Positions 15,441-24,343 are shown, numbered from the stretch's first letter. The stretch is DNA of 64,000 nt from Spirosoma linguale DSM 74 (GCA_000024525.1 CP001769.1:930001-994000), one strand, 5' to 3'. A program made the numbers and translations. The notes: generated by a model not told the origin, from the letters alone.

Positions 15441-17924
15441 ATGCCCACCTTCCCTCATTACACCCAACTCGACCAAATGGACTGCGGCCCTACCTGCCTG
15501 CGCATGGTGGCCAAGCACTATGGTCGCTCGTACAGCGTGCAGAGCTTGCGCGCGAAATCGCAGATTGGGAAAGAGGGGGTGTCGTTGTTGGGGATTTCGG
15601 AAGCGGCTGAGGCTATTGGTTTCAGAACGATGGGCGTTAAGATCCCGTTTGAGAAACTGGTTTCAGAAGCTCCGTTACCCTGTGTGGTGCATTGGGACCA
15701 GAATCATTTTGTGGTGGTTTATGCCATTAAAGGGGGGGCGGGCGGGTGGATGAGCCGAATTAAAGGGGGACGAACAAGCCCCCCGCGGCAAGCTGAAAAT
15801 CCGCTGGTTTTGGATAATGATGCAAGACATCAGCCGCTCATTCAGGATTTTCGAATACAGGAAGGGGAGCTTATCATTCCGCCTAAAGAATGGACCGAGT
15901 CTCCACCGTCAGGACACCTGGCTACCTCCACTACGCCTAAAGGCACCGTTTATGTAGCCGACCCCGGCAAAGGGCTGGTGACCTATTCGGCAGCGGAGTT
16001 TTGCCAACACTGGCTGTCGTCGCAGGCAATGGGAGCAGCGGAAGGGGTTGTTCTCTTGCTGGAGCCCACACCGGCTTTTTTTGAGCAGGACGATGAGCCT
16101 GCGCCAACCTATAGTTTTGAGCGGGTAGGGGCCTATCTCTGGCAATACAAACGCCTGCTGGCGCAGCTCGCGCTGGGGCTGGCTGTTGGGAGTGGGTTGC
16201 AACTGTTGTTCCCGTTCCTGACCCAGTCGGTAGTGGATGTGGGCGTCAATACGCACAACCTGCCGTTTGTGTACCTGGTGCTGGGTGCTCAACTCATGCT
16301 CATGGGCGGGCGGCTATCGGTCGAGTTTATCCGAAGCTGGATTCTGCTGCACATTAGTACCCGTGTTAACCTCAGCATCCTGTCCGATTTTCTGATCAAG
16401 CTCATGAAGTTGCCTGTGTCGTTTTTCGATAGCAAGCAGTTTGGCGACATCATGCAGCGCATTGGTGACCACCATCGGATTGAAAGCTTTTTGACCGGAC
16501 AAACGCTGTCGGTGCTGTTTTCGATGGTTAATCTCCTGGTCTTTGGGGTGGTGCTGGCGCTATATAACCTGTCTATTTTTAGCATTTTCCTGCTGTCGAG
16601 TGTGCTGTATATGGGTTGGGTAATGCTGTTTCTGCGCCAACGCCGGAAACTGGATTATAAACGATTTGATGTGTCGGCCAAAAACCAGAGTAGCCTGGTG
16701 CAACTCATTCAGGGTATGCAGGAAATCAAGCTGGCCGGGGCCGAGCGGCCCATGCGCTGGGCGTGGGAGCGGCTACAGGCAAGGTTATTTCGTTTGCAAA
16801 TGAAGGGCATGGCCCTGAGTCAATATCAACAGGCGGGGGCTTTTGCCATCAACGAGGGTAAAAACATCTTCATCACGTTTCTGGCAGCACAGTCGGTTAT
16901 TAACGGGCAATTATCGCTGGGGGCCATGCTGGCTATGCAGCAAATTATTGGTCAATTAAACAGCCCCATTGAGCAGTTGATAGGTTTCGTACAGAGCTTG
17001 CAGGATGCCAAAATCAGCCTTGAGCGACTTAACGAAATTCATACCCTCGATGACGAAGAGCCTCCGGTCAACCCGTCGGATCGCTCCAACGGGCTAGTGT
17101 CAACTGCCAGTAACTTCCCTTTTGGAGCGGCCCGACGGGTCGGTGGGGGAACGTTACAACTAAACAACCTGTCGTTCCAGTATCCGGGGGCGGGCAATGA
17201 ACCCGTTTTGCAGGGTATCGACCTGGTTATTCCCGAGGGGAAAACAACGGCTATTGTGGGTATGAGCGGAAGTGGTAAAACTACCTTACTCAAACTATTG
17301 CTTCGTTTTTACGAACCCACCAAAGGTGACATTCGGGTAGGGGAGGGTGCCTTACGAAACATCAGTCACTCGTTTTGGCGAAGTCAGTGCGGAGTCGTCA
17401 TGCAGGATGGCTTTCTGTTTTCGGATACCATTGCCCGCAACATTGCCGTGGGTGCCGAGCGAATTGATGCCCGGAAGTTAGACCATGCCGTACAGGTGGC
17501 CAATCTGAGTACGTTTATCGACTCGTTACCATCAGGGCTACATACCAAAATCGGAGCTGAGGGTAGCGGCATCAGTCAGGGGCAGCGGCAACGGATTTTA
17601 ATTGCGCGAGCAGTTTATAAAGACCCGCACTATATTTTTTTCGACGAAGCCACCAACGCCTTAGACGCCAATAACGAAGCTACGATAGTGCAGAATCTGA
17701 ATGAATTTTTCCAGAGTAGCGCGGCCGATAAGCACTCCGAAACAAGCCAAACCCGGCGCACGGTGGTCATCGTAGCACACCGGCTCAGCACCGTTCGTCA
17801 CGCCAATCAGATCGTTGTGTTGGCAAAAGGCCATATTACCGAAGTGGGCACTCATGCCGAGCTGGTAGCCAATCGGGGTGATTACTGGCAACTGGTAAAG
17901 AATCAACTTGAGTTGAGTGTGTGA
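15441..17924 (+). CDS. Peptidase-containing ABC exporter (C39 domain, PCAT)
   Basis: Bifunctional inner-membrane exporter of 827 residues that cuts GG leaders and exports the cores. C39 domain: Cys15 in QMDCGPTC, His89 in QNHFVVVY, Asp174 in YVADPGKG, so all three catalytic residues are present. His and Asp are about 85 residues apart instead of the usual 16 or so, owing to an insert of roughly 68 residues (97-166) rich in Gly, Arg and Pro. The membrane domain spans about residues 235-520. The nucleotide-binding domain has Walker A GMSGSGKTT at 607, signature ISQGQRQR near 710 and Walker B IIFFDEATNALD-like sequence near 735. GC content returns to backbone level here. Confidence 0.93.
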   Translation: MPTFPHYTQLDQMDCGPTCLRMVAKHYGRSYSVQSLRAKSQIGKEGVSLLGISEAAEAIGFRTMGVKIPFEKLVSEAPLPCVVHWDQNHFVVVYAIKGGAGGWMSRIKGGRTSPPRQAENPLVLDNDARHQPLIQDFRIQEGELIIPPKEWTESPPSGHLATSTTPKGTVYVADPGKGLVTYSAAEFCQHWLSSQAMGAAEGVVLLLEPTPAFFEQDDEPAPTYSFERVGAYLWQYKRLLAQLALGLAVGSGLQLLFPFLTQSVVDVGVNTHNLPFVYLVLGAQLMLMGGRLSVEFIRSWILLHISTRVNLSILSDFLIKLMKLPVSFFDSKQFGDIMQRIGDHHRIESFLTGQTLSVLFSMVNLLVFGVVLALYNLSIFSIFLLSSVLYMGWVMLFLRQRRKLDYKRFDVSAKNQSSLVQLIQGMQEIKLAGAERPMRWAWERLQARLFRLQMKGMALSQYQQAGAFAINEGKNIFITFLAAQSVINGQLSLGAMLAMQQIIGQLNSPIEQLIGFVQSLQDAKISLERLNEIHTLDDEEPPVNPSDRSNGLVSTASNFPFGAARRVGGGTLQLNNLSFQYPGAGNEPVLQGIDLVIPEGKTTAIVGMSGSGKTTLLKLLLRFYEPTKGDIRVGEGALRNISHSFWRSQCGVVMQDGFLFSDTIARNIAVGAERIDARKLDHAVQVANLSTFIDSLPSGLHTKIGAEGSGISQGQRQRILIARAVYKDPHYIFFDEATNALDANNEATIVQNLNEFFQSSAADKHSETSQTRRTVVIVAHRLSTVRHANQIVVLAKGHITEVGTHAELVANRGDYWQLVKNQLELSV

Positions 17925-18053
17925 GTTTTTTTTGTCATGCTGGAACGCCAGCCCGGTGCCGAAGGAAGCATCTTCGGTAGCTAGCGTTAAATCTGCTGTA
18001 CCGAAGATGCTTCCTTCGGCACCGGGCTGGCGTTCCAGCATGATAAAAAAAAC
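17925..18053. repeat. Long near-perfect extragenic palindrome
   Basis: Arms 17935-17979 and 17999-18043 are perfectly complementary over 45 bp. After one mismatch they extend through eight T / eight A and one more pair, to about 55 bp. The loop is 19 bases. The element fills the whole gap between the exporter gene and the HlyD gene, its right end abutting the HlyD ATG. Each arm also contains a smaller nested inverted repeat (CCGAAG...CTTCGG). Confidence 0.95.
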
Positions 18054-19349
18054 ATGAATCCTGGTTCAGACTACTTTACCGAACTCCGCTCAGAGGAGGT
18101 GCAGGAACTTATGGCACGTTCGCCAGCCTGGCTACTTCGCTGGGGCATTCTGGTCGTGCTGTTGGTTGTCGCTCTGATCTTTTCAGGTGCCTGGGTGGTA
18201 CACTACCCTGATCTGGTACACGCGTCGTTTAAACTAACATCGACCAACGCACCCAAAGCCGTTTTAACCCATACCGATGGCAAGCTGGTTCGGTTGCTGG
18301 TGCAGGATGGGCAGCTTGTTGGGGCGGGCGATCAGGTAGCGTACCTCGAAAGCACAGCCAATCATGCCGATATTGTACGACTCTCTCAGGAATTGGCTAA
18401 GGCTTGGGGGTTGGCCAGTCGGGGCCACCTGGAAGCGTTAAACCAGTTGACGTTATCGAACTATAGCCAACTCGGTGAACTGCAAAATGCCTATCAGACC
18501 TTTGAACAGGCCCATATTCAGTTGAGGGCTTATCTGGCCAATGGATTTTATAGCCAGAAAAAGAAGTTGCTTCAACAGGAAATCGTTGATCTAACTTTAT
18601 TGGCCGACAACTTACGGACACAGCACCAGATTCAGGCACGCGATATGGCACTGGCGCAACAGGATTACGATATTCAGGCTCAACTGGCCCGTGATAAGGT
18701 TATTGCCCCGCTTGAGTTGACCCGCGAAGAGAGTAAAAATAATGCCCGAAAACTGCCGTTTCAGCAAACGGCGTCGGCCTTGATCAGTAACCTCACGGCC
18801 CAACGGGCTAAACAGAAAGAAATTCTGGAGTTAGACAAGCAGGTAGCCGAAGAGCGCGACAAGTTTCTACAGGCACTAAACACGCTGCAAAGTGCTGCCG
18901 ATGCCTGGAAACACAAATACATAGTAACGGCTCCGGTGAGTGGACGCCTTTCGTTTCAGGGAATGTTACAGGAAAATCAGTCTGTTTCGCTTAATCAGGA
19001 GCTATTCTACGTATCTCCGCTGAGCACCCACTACTACGGCGAACTACGTATTCCACAGCACAATTCAGGAAAAGTGGTGGTTGGGCAATCGGTATTGATA
19101 AAATTTAGCGGCTACCCCTATCAGGAGTTTGGGGCGGTACGGGGCCGCATTACCAAAATTGCCGATGTATCGCTTAAAGACAGCGTCTTTCTGGCCAGAG
19201 TTGCGTTGCCAACCAGGCTGCAAACGACCTATGGGAAACAATTAGCGTATAAAACCGGTATGTCGGCCTCGGCAGAAATCATTACTGAAGACAGCCGGCT
19301 ACTCGAAAAACTATTCTACCAGCTTCGGAAGGTGGGCAACGGGCAATAA
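18054..19349 (+). CDS. HlyD-family periplasmic adaptor of the peptide exporter
   Basis: Membrane fusion protein of 431 residues linking the PCAT to an outer-membrane channel. One transmembrane helix lies at about residues 27-47 (WGILVVLLVVALIFSGAWVV). It is followed by a half-lipoyl segment (LTHTDGKLVRLLVQDGQLVGAGDQVAYLES), a long coiled coil at about 100-285, and the second half of the lipoyl/barrel region (ITAPVSGRLSFQG-like, then RITKIADVSLKDSVFLARVAL). The order ABC exporter then HlyD is standard for double-glycine peptide export. No TolC-like channel is encoded in the window. The start codon directly abuts the palindrome. Confidence 0.9.
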   Translation: MNPGSDYFTELRSEEVQELMARSPAWLLRWGILVVLLVVALIFSGAWVVHYPDLVHASFKLTSTNAPKAVLTHTDGKLVRLLVQDGQLVGAGDQVAYLESTANHADIVRLSQELAKAWGLASRGHLEALNQLTLSNYSQLGELQNAYQTFEQAHIQLRAYLANGFYSQKKKLLQQEIVDLTLLADNLRTQHQIQARDMALAQQDYDIQAQLARDKVIAPLELTREESKNNARKLPFQQTASALISNLTAQRAKQKEILELDKQVAEERDKFLQALNTLQSAADAWKHKYIVTAPVSGRLSFQGMLQENQSVSLNQELFYVSPLSTHYYGELRIPQHNSGKVVVGQSVLIKFSGYPYQEFGAVRGRITKIADVSLKDSVFLARVALPTRLQTTYGKQLAYKTGMSASAEIITEDSRLLEKLFYQLRKVGNGQ

Positions 19350-19429
19350 AGTCGGAAATAAGCGTCTGGGTGTTCGGCAGTCCGATTGTTTCTGCGAACT
19401 TCGCAGCCGGAAAATCTCCTCTCGACTTT

Positions 19430-20380
19430 ATGATCCGTATCTTTCAGCAGGACGCCACCGCCGTCCGGAAAATTCGTGATATCGACTCCTTCTCCAATAC
19501 AGAGCGGACGCTCTGGGTGGATTTGCAAAACCCTACACCCGCCGAGATCAAAAGTGTTGAGGAGAAGTTCGATGTCGATTTTCTGAGCCAGCAGGAGCAA
19601 CTGGAAATTGAAAGTAGCTCACGCTATATTGAAGAAGACGATTACCTGATTGCTAACTCCAACTTTTTGGTGCCTGATGCGGAGCAGCGGTATATCAACG
19701 TGCCCGTAAGTTTCCTGCTCAAAGATGACACGCTGTTTACCTACCGCAACGCCGACCTCAAATCATTTGCTGATACGGTAAAGCGTATCAAATCGCGCCG
19801 GGCTTTATTCAGCGATGGCGCACAAATCCTAATTTCGATCTTTGAGTCCCGTATTGATTACGATGCGGATTTAATTGAGCTTGTCTCCGGCGAAATCAAA
19901 GCCATCAATCGCCTGCTCGATCTCGATGCCAACCTGGACCGCGAGATGTTGCTTAATATCAACGACTATCAGGAATTAACCATGCTGATTCGGGAAAACG
20001 TGGTCGATAAGCAGCGCGTTATTACGTCCATGATTCGGTCTGACGGTTGGTTCAACGAAGCGGAGCAGCAACGACTTCGAACGCTTATCAAAGATATAAA
20101 CTCACTTATTGAACACACGAACTTCATTTTCGAGCGGCTGGAGTTCCTGCAAAATACATACCTCGGTCTGATTGACCTGGAGCAGAATAGGGTCGTGAAA
20201 ATCTTTACGGTCGTATCGCTCGTTTTCCTGCCGCCCACGTTGCTGGCCAGCATCTGGGGGATGAATTTCGACGAAATGCCCGAAGTCCACTGGAAATACG
20301 GCTACGTGTTTGCGCTCGCTATGATGGTCCTTTCATCGGCCCTTACCGTCTGGATATTCCGGCGTAAGAACTGGTTGTAA
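19430..20380 (+). CDS. corA: CorA-family divalent cation transporter
   Basis: Inner-membrane Mg2+/Co2+ channel of the CorA family. The ATG at 19430 is chosen; the upstream GTG at 19370 would add a non-conserved extension. The protein has 316 residues. The soluble N-terminal domain has WVDLQNPTPAEIKSVEE and long helices. The C-terminal end has two membrane helices, with the signature GMN at residues 277-279 (IWGMNFDEMPE) in the periplasmic loop after the first, and a basic tail (FRRKNWL). It stands alone, 80 bases after the HlyD gene, and looks like conserved backbone bordering the peptide locus. Confidence 0.92.
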   Translation: MIRIFQQDATAVRKIRDIDSFSNTERTLWVDLQNPTPAEIKSVEEKFDVDFLSQQEQLEIESSSRYIEEDDYLIANSNFLVPDAEQRYINVPVSFLLKDDTLFTYRNADLKSFADTVKRIKSRRALFSDGAQILISIFESRIDYDADLIELVSGEIKAINRLLDLDANLDREMLLNINDYQELTMLIRENVVDKQRVITSMIRSDGWFNEAEQQRLRTLIKDINSLIEHTNFIFERLEFLQNTYLGLIDLEQNRVVKIFTVVSLVFLPPTLLASIWGMNFDEMPEVHWKYGYVFALAMMVLSSALTVWIFRRKNWL

Positions 20381-20526
20381 TAACATCATCTGGTAATAAG
20401 CAAAACTGCTCTGGCGGGCTTTCGGAGTAAATGAACAACTTTGTTGAGTGACGGTTAAACGTTCGGGGGATAACCGCATCTAACCTTCGACGCGTTTCGA
20501 TACGCGGTAGATAACGACCTACTGTC

Positions 20527-21927
20527 ATGACTATCCTGAAAACAATACAGTTGCTTGGCCTGATGGCGGTACTTGCCATCGACCCAATCGCCCCCCCAAA
20601 AGCTACGGCTCAGCCGGGGATAAGTGTTCCGATACAAACTTTTTATAACGAACTGGCTCCGTACGGACAGTGGGTGCCCAATCCGGTATATGGCTCCGTC
20701 TGGCTCCCTGATGTAGGCCCGGATTTTCAGCCTTATGCAACCGACGGCCACTGGGTCGTAACGGAGTTCGGTAATACCTGGGTATCCGATTATGCCTGGG
20801 GATGGGCACCGTTTCACTACGGACGGTGGTTTTTCGACAGCCAGTACGGTTGGGCGTGGGTGCCGGGCAACGACTGGGGGCCAGCCTGGGTATCGTGGCG
20901 CACGGGTGGCGGTTATTATGGCTGGGCACCGTTAGGCCCTGGTATCGATATTAACGTAAACGTCAATATTCCGGCCCCGTACTGGACGTTTGTGCCCCAG
21001 ATTTATATTACCAGTCCAAGGCTTTACAGCTACCGGGTGGCGCGGCCAAACGTTATAAATATCTATCAGAACACAACCATTATCAATAATGTGTACCGGT
21101 CAAACAACCGGGCCTATGTGTACGGTCCTAACCGGTATGAAATTGAGCGCGTAACCCGCCAGCGTGTTCCGGTCTACCGGATCGATCCGTTGGACCGGCC
21201 GGGCCGGTCTGTAGTAGGCAACGGCTCCGTAGGCTTTTATCGCCCCGGTCAATCATCGGGTTACGGACAGAATTACGGGCGTTATGATCGGAATGATCGT
21301 GACCGATATAACGATCGTTACGACAACCGGCGTCCGGATAATAGCAATTACAACACCCCCGGCCGTGACCCGTACAATGGCGGCAACGTTCCTAATCGGG
21401 AATACAACGGCAACAACTCGCCTGGTCGTCCTTATGAAGGAAACGCAACTACGCCGGGTCGGGAGTATAACGGCACCCCTAACCGGGGTGGAACTTACAA
21501 CGGCGACTTTAACAACAACCCATCGTCGCCAAACCGCAGCAGGTATAATAGCACACCGACACAGGGAAATAATAACCCGCCTGCGCCCACACCTGCCCCC
21601 GCTGAACCTAGTCGCGGGTCATACTCACCGGGTAACGCCCAGTCCCAGCAGCCGGGAGGAGGTTTTCCCCGAAGAGATGATCAGCCTGCCGGTTATCAGC
21701 AGCCGTCACCTGGCTATCAGCAGGCGCCACCTGGCCGGGCTTACGAACAGCGAATGGAGCGCCCTGCTCAGAGCCCTGCCAATGTGCCTTCTGCACCAGG
21801 GGCACGTGAAAACGGTGGTGGTTTCCAGCGCCCACAGGAGAACAGGGGAGGGCAACCTCTACAGCGCATTCAGGAGCAAACACAGCGCGTGAATGGTGGA
21901 GGTGAACGCCAGCGCGGTCCCCGATAA
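20527..21927 (+). CDS. Secreted DUF6600-like protein with YxWxP repeats and Pro/Gln/Asn-rich tail
   Basis: The protein has 466 residues. A signal peptide (residues 1-30) is followed by a domain built of aromatic repeats: YNELAPYGQWVPNPVYG, WGWAPFHYGRW, YGWAWVPGNDWGPAWVSW, YYGWAPLGPG. This is the DUF6600 pattern of bacterial envelope proteins of unknown function. From about residue 230 the chain is low complexity (Arg, Tyr, Asn, Pro, Gly, Gln) and probably disordered. The other long frames in the tail region arise from its repetitive composition. No partner genes are evident; a GC-rich terminator follows. Confidence 0.8.
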   Translation: MTILKTIQLLGLMAVLAIDPIAPPKATAQPGISVPIQTFYNELAPYGQWVPNPVYGSVWLPDVGPDFQPYATDGHWVVTEFGNTWVSDYAWGWAPFHYGRWFFDSQYGWAWVPGNDWGPAWVSWRTGGGYYGWAPLGPGIDINVNVNIPAPYWTFVPQIYITSPRLYSYRVARPNVINIYQNTTIINNVYRSNNRAYVYGPNRYEIERVTRQRVPVYRIDPLDRPGRSVVGNGSVGFYRPGQSSGYGQNYGRYDRNDRDRYNDRYDNRRPDNSNYNTPGRDPYNGGNVPNREYNGNNSPGRPYEGNATTPGREYNGTPNRGGTYNGDFNNNPSSPNRSRYNSTPTQGNNNPPAPTPAPAEPSRGSYSPGNAQSQQPGGGFPRRDDQPAGYQQPSPGYQQAPPGRAYEQRMERPAQSPANVPSAPGARENGGGFQRPQENRGGQPLQRIQEQTQRVNGGGERQRGPR

Positions 21928-21950
21928 AGCAGAATCGGCATAAAGAACTG

Positions 21951-21994
21951 AAGCGGCCACCATGTGAACTCTGTTTCATTCTGGTGGCCGCTTT
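21951..21994 (+). terminator. Rho-independent terminator
   Basis: Arms AAGCGGCCACCA (21951-21962) and TGGTGGCCGCTT (21982-21993) are perfectly complementary and followed by TTG. They lie 24 bases after the DUF6600 stop. Confidence 0.8.
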
Positions 21995-22039
21995 GTCAAT
22001 TCGCTCTGGTTAATCAGTAGCTAAGTGCTGATTAAGCGG

Positions 22040-22047
22040 TACTTTTG
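22040..22047 (+). promoter_or_regulatory. Bacteroidota -7 element upstream of truA
   Basis: TACTTTTG fits TAnnTTTG exactly. No clear TTG -33 element is present at the right distance. The truA ATG is only six bases downstream, so a transcript started here would be leaderless or nearly so. Confidence 0.45.
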
Positions 22048-22053
22048 GCCGTT

Positions 22054-22812
22054 ATGCGTTATTTTATTGAGTTATCGTATCGGGGAACGGCTTATCATGG
22101 CTGGCAAACACAGGCCAACGGCATAAGCATTCAAATTACGCTGGAAGCGGCCTTGAGCCAACGGCTAGGTAAACCCGTTTACATCATGGGCAGTGGCCGA
22201 ACAGACGCCGGTGTGCATGCCAAACAGCAGTTTGCTCATTTTGACAGTGAGGAGCCACTGGATATAACCGAAAGTCTTATCTATTCGCTCAATTGTATGT
22301 TGCCAGAGGATATCGCCATTCACGCCATATTTCCGGTTTCGGACAAAACCCATGCTCGTTTTTCGGCAATTTCCCGGTATTACCAATACCACATCACCCG
22401 TCAGAAAGATGCCTTTCAGGGCACTCTCACCTATCATTTTCGGCCGCAGTTGAACGTCGATCGGATGAATGAAGCCTGTACGTTGCTGCTCCGGCATACT
22501 AACTTTCAGAGTTTCAGTAAAGCCAGGGCCAATGTGACTCACTTTCACTGTCAACTTGAGTTTGCTTATTGGCGTTATACAAATGTCGATTGTCTGACGT
22601 TTCATATTAAAGCGAATCGATTTCTGTGGGGTATGGTGCGGACCATTGTGGGCACTATGCTCGAAATAGGGCAGGAGCGGATGAGCCTTGAGCAGTTTGA
22701 GAAAATCATTTTGGCCCGGGACCGTAAAATAGCGGGCCGGGCCGCACCGGCAAACGGCTTGTATCTGGTGGAAGTCGGCTATCCGGCTGAGGTGTTTCGG
22801 GAGCGGACGTAG
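22054..22812 (+). CDS. truA: tRNA pseudouridine(38-40) synthase TruA
   Basis: Isomerises uridines at positions 38-40 of the tRNA anticodon stem. The ATG at 22054 gives MRYFIELSYRGTAYHGWQTQ, the standard TruA start; a TTG three codons upstream is less likely. The catalytic Asp is in GSGRTDAGVHAKQQ near residue 50. Other family blocks are ARFSAISRYYQYHI, FQSFSKARANVTHFHC and FLWGMVRTIVGTML. The length of 252 residues is normal. It starts the tRNA-modification and cell-envelope gene group that continues through ribF, but a separate promoter precedes ftsX. Confidence 0.95.
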   Translation: MRYFIELSYRGTAYHGWQTQANGISIQITLEAALSQRLGKPVYIMGSGRTDAGVHAKQQFAHFDSEEPLDITESLIYSLNCMLPEDIAIHAIFPVSDKTHARFSAISRYYQYHITRQKDAFQGTLTYHFRPQLNVDRMNEACTLLLRHTNFQSFSKARANVTHFHCQLEFAYWRYTNVDCLTFHIKANRFLWGMVRTIVGTMLEIGQERMSLEQFEKIILARDRKIAGRAAPANGLYLVEVGYPAEVFRERT

Positions 22813-22871
22813 TTTGCTTGCTGCCTGTATCCCTCTGCCTCTGGCTGCATTTCCCCTTAAATTTTGTTAAT

Positions 22872-22905
22872 TTGGACCGTTCCCCCGTGGAATCCATTAT
22901 TTTTG
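22872..22905 (+). promoter_or_regulatory. Probable promoter of ftsX
   Basis: TTG at 22872-22874 and TATTTTTG at 22898-22905 match the Bacteroidota -33/-7 elements, with a 23-base spacer, slightly long. The ftsX ATG is 22 bases downstream. Confidence 0.5.
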
Positions 22906-22927
22906 TCTCATAACACGAACCCCATAA

Positions 22928-23809
22928 ATGGCTCGTAACAAGAAGAAAGTAGGTGCGTATCCTAGTGGCATGATTTTATTCAGTCTGACACTGGCCTTGT
23001 TTTTGATCGGTTTTTGTGGATTGCTGGCTATACAGTCGAAAAAACTGGTGACCTATATCCGCGAGAACTACGAAGTGCGGGCATTCCTGGATAAAGACCT
23101 CGATGTAAAAAAGAGCAGCGCACTCTTTCGGGCAATTTCCGAACGGCCTTACATTCTGAAAACCAACGGGGTGGCTCAGGTTAATCTGGTTACAAAGGAG
23201 GATGCCGCTAAAGAGTTTATTGCTGAAACCAAAGAGGACTTCTCGAAATTTCTGGGCGAAAATCCACTTCATGACAGTTACCGCATCAAGCTGAACGAAG
23301 GCTACTTCGAGGAAGCCAAATTGCAGGAAGTAAAAAAGGATCTTGAAGAAATTGACGGTGTATTTGAGGTTGTTTATCAGGAGAATCTTGTTGACAATAT
23401 CAATCGAAACATCACAAAAATTTACGCCATCATGTCGGCCTTCGCCCTCATTCTGCTGCTGATTATTGTGGTGCTCATGAATAACACGATCCGGCTGGCG
23501 CTTCATTCGCAGCGGTTACTCATTCGGAGTATGCAGTTGGTAGGGGCTACAAACGGGTTTATTACCCGGCCGTTTTTAGGGCGGGGTATGTGGCAGGGTT
23601 TTCTGGCGGGCGTTATTGCCGTTATTCTGCTCATTGCCGGCTTGCAGGTCGCTATTCATAACCTACCCGAGCTGGGCGCTTTTCAGGATACCGAAAAGAT
23701 GATTTTCCTGATGGCGGGCATTGTGGGTCTGGGCGTATTGATTGGCTTCTTAAGCACATTTCAGGCTGTAAATCGGTATTTGGGCCTGACATTGGATGAG
23801 TTATATTAG
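22928..23809 (+). CDS. ftsX: Cell division permease-like protein FtsX
   Basis: Integral membrane partner of FtsE that activates murein hydrolases at the septum. It has 293 residues with a short basic N terminus, the first helix at about 16-36, a periplasmic domain to about 165 (VRAFLDKDLDVKK, then the FEVVYQENLVDNINRNI region) and three C-terminal helices. The motif IRLALHSQRLLIRSMQLVGATNGFITRPFLGRG is the typical FtsX cytoplasmic loop. FtsE is not adjacent, which is usual in Bacteroidota. The DUF3098, uppP, truB and ribF genes follow in the order conserved in this phylum. Confidence 0.93.
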   Translation: MARNKKKVGAYPSGMILFSLTLALFLIGFCGLLAIQSKKLVTYIRENYEVRAFLDKDLDVKKSSALFRAISERPYILKTNGVAQVNLVTKEDAAKEFIAETKEDFSKFLGENPLHDSYRIKLNEGYFEEAKLQEVKKDLEEIDGVFEVVYQENLVDNINRNITKIYAIMSAFALILLLIIVVLMNNTIRLALHSQRLLIRSMQLVGATNGFITRPFLGRGMWQGFLAGVIAVILLIAGLQVAIHNLPELGAFQDTEKMIFLMAGIVGLGVLIGFLSTFQAVNRYLGLTLDELY

Positions 23810-23894
23810 TTAAGATGACGTTCTTCCTCTGAAGGAAGCGCAAACTAGAGCTTGATTTTTACAGTTACACAAAAAGCATAACTGACGAACGAAT

Positions 23895-24233
23895 ATGGCA
23901 AAGGATAAACAAGCTGGCACGCCTACGCTGATGCGTGATGAACCAGTTAAAAAAATAGCCGACACAACACCGGTAGCGCCTAAAACGGCACCAACGCGGG
24001 CGTTTGCTACAGAACCCGTACGGCGCGACTCGGCGGCAGCACTTCCCTTTGGGCGGCAGAATTACACGCTTATGCTGGCGGGTATCGGCGTTATTCTGGC
24101 CGGATTCTTTATCATGAGCCTCGACAAAGAGGAATTTGGCTTTGGCTTTCTGGGCCTTACGCTGGGTCCTTTGGTAGTTATGGGAGGCTTTGTTCTTGAG
24201 TTTTTCGCGATTTTGGCTCGACCCAAAGCGTAA
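23895..24233 (+). CDS. DUF3098 small membrane protein
   Basis: Protein of 112 residues. A disordered Thr/Ala/Pro-rich N terminus (1-55) precedes two hydrophobic helices, at about 57-75 (YTLMLAGIGVILAGFFIMS) and 85-108, joined by a short loop DKEEFGFGF. This matches DUF3098, found almost only in Bacteroidota between ftsX and uppP. Its function is unknown; the conserved linkage suggests a cell-division or wall-precursor role. Confidence 0.88.
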   Translation: MAKDKQAGTPTLMRDEPVKKIADTTPVAPKTAPTRAFATEPVRRDSAAALPFGRQNYTLMLAGIGVILAGFFIMSLDKEEFGFGFLGLTLGPLVVMGGFVLEFFAILARPKA

Positions 24234-24244
24234 AAAGTTTAGTT

Positions 24245-24335
24245 GTTAATCGTTTGTTATTTGCCGTTTGATTCTGCTTGCCATAAGTTTGTCTGCTCTT
24301 GGCAACTAATTAACTGCAAACGACAAACGATTAAC
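24245..24335. repeat. Imperfect inverted repeat in the DUF3098-uppP gap
   Basis: A perfect 13-bp core, GTTAATCGTTTGT at 24245-24257 and ACAAACGATTAAC at 24323-24335, extends imperfectly inward (TTTGCCGTTT / AACTGCAAACG). It fills most of the gap between the two genes and ends eight bases before the uppP ATG. Confidence 0.7.
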
Positions 24336-24343
24336 TGTTTTTA

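Noticed and set aside
21284..21892. 202-residue second frame inside the DUF6600 protein gene
   Set aside because: Low-complexity Thr/Ile/Arg translation that follows from the repetitive Arg/Tyr/Asn/Gly codons of the main frame.
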